Positions 59,927 to 64,000 of a stretch of DNA of 64,000 bases are shown here, one piece after another. The position numbers and the translations under genes are program-made. Location of the stretch: positions 57,168-121,167 of the forward strand of contig DAMBQR010000005.1 of NCBI GenBank assembly GCA_032055545.1, read 5' to 3'. Below the pieces are notes generated by a model, which did no database searches, was not told where the DNA came from, and saw only the letters and a program-made list of their open reading frames with translations. The DNA comes from Pseudescherichia sp032055545 (GTDB taxonomy: Bacteria > Pseudomonadota > Gammaproteobacteria > Enterobacterales > Enterobacteriaceae). The number at the start of each line of letters is the position of its first letter. Positions within the stretch are counted from its first letter, which is position 1.

Positions 59927-61690
59927 GTGCGATTATTTGCTCAACTAGGCTGGTACTTTCGCCGGGAGTGGCGACGCTATCTCGGTGCCGTAGCCCTGCT
60001 CATCATCATTGCTATTCTGCAGCTGATCCCACCGAAAGTCGTGGGATACGTGGTAGACGGCGTCACCGAAGGCCGCTATCACCCGCAGGATGTCATGATG
60101 TGGGTCGGCCTGCTGGTGCTGGTGGCGGTAGTCATCTACCTGCTGCGCTACGTCTGGCGGGTGCTGCTGTTTGGTGCGTCCTATCAGCTGGCCGTCGAGC
60201 TGCGGGAGGACTTCTACCGCCAGCTCAGCCGCCAGCATCCAGAGTTCTACCTGCGTCACCGCACCGGCGATCTCATGGCCCGTGCCACTAACGACGTCGA
60301 TCGCGTGGTCTTTGCCGCCGGGGAGGGGGTGCTGACCCTGGTGGATTCGCTGGTGATGGGCTGCGTGGTGCTGATCGTCATGTCCACGCAGATCAGCTGG
60401 CAGCTTACTCTGCTGGCGCTGCTGCCGATGCCGATTATGGCGCTGGTGATCAAACGCTACGGCGATCAGCTGCATAATCGATTCAAGCTGGCGCAGGCGG
60501 CGTTCTCTTCACTCAACGACCGTACCCAGGAGAGTCTGACCAGCATCCGCATGATCAAAGCCTTTGGCCTTGAGGATCGTCAGTCCGGCCTGTTTGCCGA
60601 CGATGCCGCCGATACCGGTAGAAAAAATATGAAGGTAGCGCGGGTTGATGCCCGTTTCGATCCGACAATCTATATCGCTATCGGCATGGCAAACCTGCTG
60701 GCAATTGGCGGCGGTAGCTGGATGGTGGTTAACGGCAGCCTGACGCTGGGGGAACTCACCAGCTTTACCATGTATCTGGGGCTGATGATCTGGCCGATGC
60801 TCGCCCTCGCATGGATGTTTAACATCGTCGAGCGCGGCAGCGCCGCCTACAGCCGTATCCGTGACATGCTGGCGGAAGCGCCGGTGGTGGACGACGGCAG
60901 CGAGCCGCTGCCGGAAGGGCGCGGCAACCTGAACGTGGCGATCCGCGAGTTTCGCTATCCGCAGGCGCCGCATCCGACTCTGGAGAACGTCAGCTTTACG
61001 CTAACGCCGGGACAGATGTTGGGCATCTGCGGGCCGACCGGGGCAGGGAAAAGCACGCTGCTGTCGCTGATCCAGCGTCACTTTGACGTTACCCAGGGGG
61101 AGATCCGCTTTCACGACCGGCCTCTGCCCAGCCTGAAGCTGGACGCGTGGCGCGGACGGCTGGCGGTAGTCAACCAGACGCCGTTCCTCTTCTCTGACAC
61201 CGTCGGCAATAACATTGCCCTCGGCCACCCAGGCGCGACCCAGCAGGAGATCGAGCACGTTGCGCGGCTGGCCAGCGTGCATGAGGATATCCTGCGCCTG
61301 CCGCAGGGGTACGATACCGAAGTGGGCGAGCGCGGAGTGATGCTCTCCGGCGGTCAGAAGCAGCGTATCTCCATTGCCCGGGCGCTGCTGCTCAACGCCG
61401 AGATCCTGATCCTCGACGACGCTCTGTCGGCGGTGGATGGCCGTACCGAGCATCAGATCCTGCATAACCTGCGGCAGTGGGGCGAAGGGCGGACGGTAAT
61501 TATTAGCGCGCACCGGCTCTCGGCCCTCGCCGAAGCGAGCGAGATCCTGGTGATGCAGCACGGGCACATTGTTCAGCGCGGGCAGCACGAAACCTTAGCC
61601 CATCAGCCGGGCTGGTATCGCGATATGCACCGTTACCAGCAGCTGGAAGCCGCGCTGGATGACGAAGAGAAGGAGAGTGCTGATGCGTAG
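59927..61690 (+). CDS. mdlA: MdlA, half-size ABC exporter subunit
   Basis: ABC transporter with six membrane helices fused to an ATPase; 587 residues (E. coli 590). GTG start (MRLFAQLGWYFRREWRRYLG). Walker A GPTGAGKS at 369-376, signature LSGGQ at 473-477, Walker B ILILDDALSAVDG. Here the residue after Walker B is Asp, not Glu (LDDALS), as in E. coli, which marks a degenerate ATP site of a heterodimer. Partner is MdlB; substrate unknown. Confidence 0.97.
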   Translation: MRLFAQLGWYFRREWRRYLGAVALLIIIAILQLIPPKVVGYVVDGVTEGRYHPQDVMMWVGLLVLVAVVIYLLRYVWRVLLFGASYQLAVELREDFYRQLSRQHPEFYLRHRTGDLMARATNDVDRVVFAAGEGVLTLVDSLVMGCVVLIVMSTQISWQLTLLALLPMPIMALVIKRYGDQLHNRFKLAQAAFSSLNDRTQESLTSIRMIKAFGLEDRQSGLFADDAADTGRKNMKVARVDARFDPTIYIAIGMANLLAIGGGSWMVVNGSLTLGELTSFTMYLGLMIWPMLALAWMFNIVERGSAAYSRIRDMLAEAPVVDDGSEPLPEGRGNLNVAIREFRYPQAPHPTLENVSFTLTPGQMLGICGPTGAGKSTLLSLIQRHFDVTQGEIRFHDRPLPSLKLDAWRGRLAVVNQTPFLFSDTVGNNIALGHPGATQQEIEHVARLASVHEDILRLPQGYDTEVGERGVMLSGGQKQRISIARALLLNAEILILDDALSAVDGRTEHQILHNLRQWGEGRTVIISAHRLSALAEASEILVMQHGHIVQRGQHETLAHQPGWYRDMHRYQQLEAALDDEEKESADA

Positions 61691-63461
61691 TTTTGGACAG
61701 CTTTGGCCAACCCTTAAGCGCCTGTTAGCCTACGGTAAGCCGTGGAAAAAGCCGCTGACCCGAGCGGTAGTCATGCTGTGGGTCGCGGCGGCGGCTGAGG
61801 TCGCTGGTCCGGCGCTGATCAGCTATTTTATCGATAACATGGTGGCGAAAAGCTATCTGCCGATCGGCCTGCTGGTGGGGCTGACCGTGGCATACATTGG
61901 CCTACAGCTGCTGGCCGCCGGGCTGCACTACGCTCAGTCGCTGCTGTTTAACGAAGCTGCCGTCGGCGTGGTGCAACAGCTGCGTACCGACGTGATGGAT
62001 GCGGCTCTGCGTCAACCGTTGAACGCCTTTGATACCCAGCCGGTAGGCCAGCTTATCTCCCGCGTTACCAACGACACGGAAGTGATCCGCGATCTCTACG
62101 TGATGGTGGTCTCTACGGTGCTGCGCAGCGCGGCGCTGGTGGGGGCGATGCTGGTGGCGATGTTCAGCCTCGACTGGCGCATGGCGCTGGTGGCGCTGGC
62201 CATCTTCCCGGCGGTGCTGTGCGTGATGGCGCTCTACCAGCGCTACAGTACGCCCATTGTGCGCCGCGTTCGCACCTATCTGGCGGATATCAACGACGGC
62301 TTTAACGAAGTGATCAACGGCATGAACGTGATCCAGCAGTTTCGTCAGCAGGCGCGCTTCGGTGAACGGATGAGCGAGGCCAGCCGCTCCCATTACTTTG
62401 CGCGCATGCAGACCCTGCGGCTTGACGGCTTTCTGCTGCGTCCGCTGCTGAGCCTCTTCTCGGCGCTGGTGCTCTGCGGGCTGCTGATGCTGTTTGGCTT
62501 TACCTCGGTGGGTACCATTGAGGTGGGTGTGCTCTACGCCTTTATCAGCTACCTTGGCCGCCTCAACGAACCGTTGATTGAGCTGACGACCCAGCAGTCG
62601 ATGCTGCAGCAGGCCGTTGTGGCAGGGGAGCGCGTATTTGAGCTGATGGACCGGCCGCGGCAGAACTACGGCGACGACGAGCGTCCGCTGGCCAGCGGCG
62701 CCATCGACATTGAAAACCTGTCGTTTGCCTACCGCGACGATAACCTCGTGCTGCAGAATATCGATCTTTCTGTGCCGCCGCGCAGCTTTATCGCGCTGGT
62801 GGGCCACACAGGCAGCGGCAAAAGTACCCTCGCCAGCCTGCTGATGGGCTACTATCCGCTGACAAAAGGAGAGATCCGCCTTGATGGACGGCCGCTCTCC
62901 ACTCTCAGCCACGGCGTACTGCGTCAGGGCGTGGCGATGGTTCAGCAGGATCCGGTGGTGCTGGCGGACTCCTTCTTTGCTAACGTCACTCTGGGGCGCG
63001 ATATCAGCGAGGCGCAGGTTTGGCAGGCGCTGGAGACCGTTCAGCTGGCGGAGCTGGCCCGGGGAATGCCTGACGGCATCCACACCAGCCTGGGAGAGCA
63101 GGGGAATAACCTCTCGGTAGGGCAGAAGCAGCTGCTGGCCCTGGCTCGCGTGCTGGTGGCTACTCCGCAGATCCTGATCCTTGATGAGGCAACCGCGAAC
63201 ATCGACTCCGGCACCGAGCAGGCTATTCAGCAGGCGCTGGCGGCGGTACGCCAGCATACGACGCTGGTGGTGATTGCCCACCGTCTCTCTACAATCGTCG
63301 AGGCTGACACCATTCTGGTTCTGCATCGTGGGCAGGCGGTAGAGCGCGGCAACCATCAAGCGCTACTGGCCGCCGAAGGGCGCTACTGGCAGATGTATCA
63401 GCTTCAGCTGGCGGGCGAAGAGCTGGCTGCCAGCGCGCAAGAAGAGTCGCTAATCGCCTGA
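61683..63461 (+). CDS. mdlB: MdlB, half-size ABC exporter subunit
   Basis: 592 residues (E. coli 593). I begin at ATG 61683 (MRSFGQLWPTLKRLLAYG) inside the end of mdlA (8-base overlap), after AAGGAGAG. Walker A GHTGSGKS at 374-381, Walker B ILILDEAT with the catalytic Glu. The signature is LSVGQ, not LSGGQ, so the two MdlAB ATP sites are not equal: one with LSVGQ and MdlA's Asp-type Walker B, in opposite subunits. Translationally coupled to mdlA. Confidence 0.97.
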   Translation: MRSFGQLWPTLKRLLAYGKPWKKPLTRAVVMLWVAAAAEVAGPALISYFIDNMVAKSYLPIGLLVGLTVAYIGLQLLAAGLHYAQSLLFNEAAVGVVQQLRTDVMDAALRQPLNAFDTQPVGQLISRVTNDTEVIRDLYVMVVSTVLRSAALVGAMLVAMFSLDWRMALVALAIFPAVLCVMALYQRYSTPIVRRVRTYLADINDGFNEVINGMNVIQQFRQQARFGERMSEASRSHYFARMQTLRLDGFLLRPLLSLFSALVLCGLLMLFGFTSVGTIEVGVLYAFISYLGRLNEPLIELTTQQSMLQQAVVAGERVFELMDRPRQNYGDDERPLASGAIDIENLSFAYRDDNLVLQNIDLSVPPRSFIALVGHTGSGKSTLASLLMGYYPLTKGEIRLDGRPLSTLSHGVLRQGVAMVQQDPVVLADSFFANVTLGRDISEAQVWQALETVQLAELARGMPDGIHTSLGEQGNNLSVGQKQLLALARVLVATPQILILDEATANIDSGTEQAIQQALAAVRQHTTLVVIAHRLSTIVEADTILVLHRGQAVERGNHQALLAAEGRYWQMYQLQLAGEELAASAQEESLIA

Positions 63462-63490
63462 TGCACCATAATCAGGCAAGCTACTGACAG

Positions 63491-63540
63491 GATCGTCTGT
63501 TGGTGCAAAAACGTTGCGCACCATGCACTGCCATGGTGCG
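63491..63540 (+). promoter_or_regulatory. NtrC-like sites ahead of glnK
   Basis: Bases 63524-63540 read TGCACTGCCATGGTGCG, close to the NtrC consensus TGCACYNNNNTGGTGCA. A weaker second site, with only the right half TTGGTGCA, ends at 63507. The centres are about 33 bases apart, three helical turns. Confidence 0.75.
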
Positions 63541-63644
63541 TTTTTCTTTCCCAGGAACAATCTGAATCCCCATCACACTTTTCTACTAATCTCGCTGCCC
63601 TGCTCTGACGGCTTAAGCCGCTGAGTTTTTCCCTTTTTTTAATT

Positions 63645-63661
63645 CTGGCACACCCCTTGCA
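63645..63661 (+). promoter_or_regulatory. Sigma-54 promoter of glnK
   Basis: CTGGCAC-ACCCC-TTGCA has the -24 GG and -12 GC of sigma-54 promoters at exact spacing. It lies about 55 bases before glnK and about 110 bases after the NtrC-like site. Nitrogen limitation would turn on glnK-amtB. Confidence 0.9.
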
Positions 63662-63715
63662 ACACCCTGTCAGTGTTAGCTGCGGCCATTACCGATTTTC
63701 GACTGAGGGGGATTT

Positions 63716-64000
63716 ATGAAGCTGGTTACCGTGGTCATTAAGCCATTTAAACTTGAGGACGTCCGTGAAGCGCTGTCGTCTATTGGTATTCAGGGGCTGA
63801 CCGTTACCGAAGTGAAAGGCTTTGGTCGTCAGAAGGGCCATGCTGAACTCTACCGCGGAGCGGAATACAGCGTTAATTTCCTGCCGAAGGTAAAGATTGA
63901 CGTGGCCATTGCTGACGATCAGCTTGATGAAGTGATTGATGTCATTAGCAAAGCGGCCTACACCGGAAAAATTGGCGACGGCAAAATTTTCGTTGCCGAA
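63716..64000 (+). CDS. glnK: GlnK, PII nitrogen-regulatory protein (3' end outside window)
   Basis: 95 of the usual 112 residues are visible from ATG 63716 to the window end (MKLVTVVIKPFKLEDVREAL ...). The uridylylation site Y51 lies in the T-loop (ELYRGAEYSVNF), and the B-loop AYTGKIGDGKIFV is present. GlnK binds and closes the ammonium channel AmtB, whose gene normally follows. Sigma-54 and NtrC-like sites precede it. Confidence 0.98.
   Translation, partial: MKLVTVVIKPFKLEDVREALSSIGIQGLTVTEVKGFGRQKGHAELYRGAEYSVNFLPKVKIDVAIADDQLDEVIDVISKAAYTGKIGDGKIFVAE

Noticed and set aside
61902..63359. Antisense frame of 485 codons opposite mdlB
   Set aside because: Gln/His/Arg-rich shadow; mdlB is full length and conserved.
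63456..63477. GCCTGAT/ATCAGGC hairpin at the mdlB stop as a terminator
   Set aside because: Only seven bases of stem and no T run follow; it may help end the transcript but is not a clear intrinsic terminator.
1..64000. CRISPR arrays, insertion sequences, phage genes, tRNA or rRNA genes
   Set aside because: No regularly spaced repeats, transposase or integrase-like proteins or RNA gene hallmarks were seen; the repeats present are REP/BIME units and terminators.

Overview
This window is a chromosomal segment of a gamma-proteobacterium of the family Enterobacteriaceae. Nearly every protein can be aligned from memory, with few changes, to its E. coli K-12 counterpart, and the order sbcCD-phoBR-brnQ-proY-malZ-acpH-queA-tgt-yajC-secDF-tsx-yajI-nrdR-ribDH-nusB-thiL-pgpA-yajO-dxs-ispA-xseB-thiI-yajL-panE-yajQ-yajR-cyoEDCBA-ampG-yajG-bolA-tig-clpPX-lon-hupB-ppiD-ybaV-fadM-queC-decR-mdlAB-glnK is the order of the 9-10.5 minute region of E. 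coli. The DNA looks GC-rich (many CTG, GCG and CGC codons). The content fits a relative such as Enterobacter, Leclercia, Lelliottia, Klebsiella or Kosakonia better than E. coli itself; I cannot settle the genus.

Layout. 1-6600: SbcCD nuclease (minus strand), divergent from the phosphate two-component system phoBR behind a clear Pho box. 6600-11630: branched-chain amino acid carrier brnQ, APC permease proY and maltodextrin glucosidase malZ. 11700-16420: accessory block, a DUF2339/DUF3999 membrane-protein pair and a typical 2-Cys peroxiredoxin. 16490-22550: acpH, queuosine genes queA and tgt, a 288-base run of N that removes the end of tgt and almost all of yajC, then secD and secF. 22600-25570: a VOC-domain protein and a YafY/WYL regulator where E. 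coli has yajD, then the nucleoside porin tsx and lipoprotein yajI. 25700-29840: nrdR-ribD-ribH-nusB-thiL-pgpA. 29880-33955: yajO, then dxs, ispA and xseB on the minus strand. 34160-39180: thiI, yajL, panE, yajQ, yajR. 39330-44123: the cytochrome bo3 oxidase operon. 44580-47300: ampG, yajG, bolA. 47650-56360: the protein quality-control cluster tig, clpP, clpX, lon, hupB, ppiD. 56500-63460: ybaV, fadM, queC, a PLP-dependent cysteine desulfhydrase-like gene (cdsH) divergent from decR, and the ABC pair mdlAB. The window ends inside glnK.

The genes form recognisable functional groups: riboflavin (ribD, ribH), thiamine (thiI, thiL, and dxs, which supplies DXP), isoprenoids (dxs, ispA) that also feed haem O made by cyoE for the bo3 oxidase, queuosine (queA, tgt, queC), protein export and folding (yajC-secDF, tig, ppiD) and heat-shock proteolysis (clpPX, lon, with sigma-32-like promoters). 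Regulatory sites I could read directly include a Pho box, an ArcA-like box, two sigma-32 promoters, a sigma-54 promoter with NtrC-like sites, a FadR-like site and several unassigned palindromes.

Most of the window is conserved core genome. The less ordinary parts are the DUF2339/DUF3999 pair, the VOC/YafY cassette with its repeated operator, a long nested palindrome in front of yajO, a 16-bp inverted repeat between bolA and tig, and the cdsH-decR pair with ybaE and cof missing. I saw no CRISPR array, insertion sequence, prophage, tRNA or rRNA.
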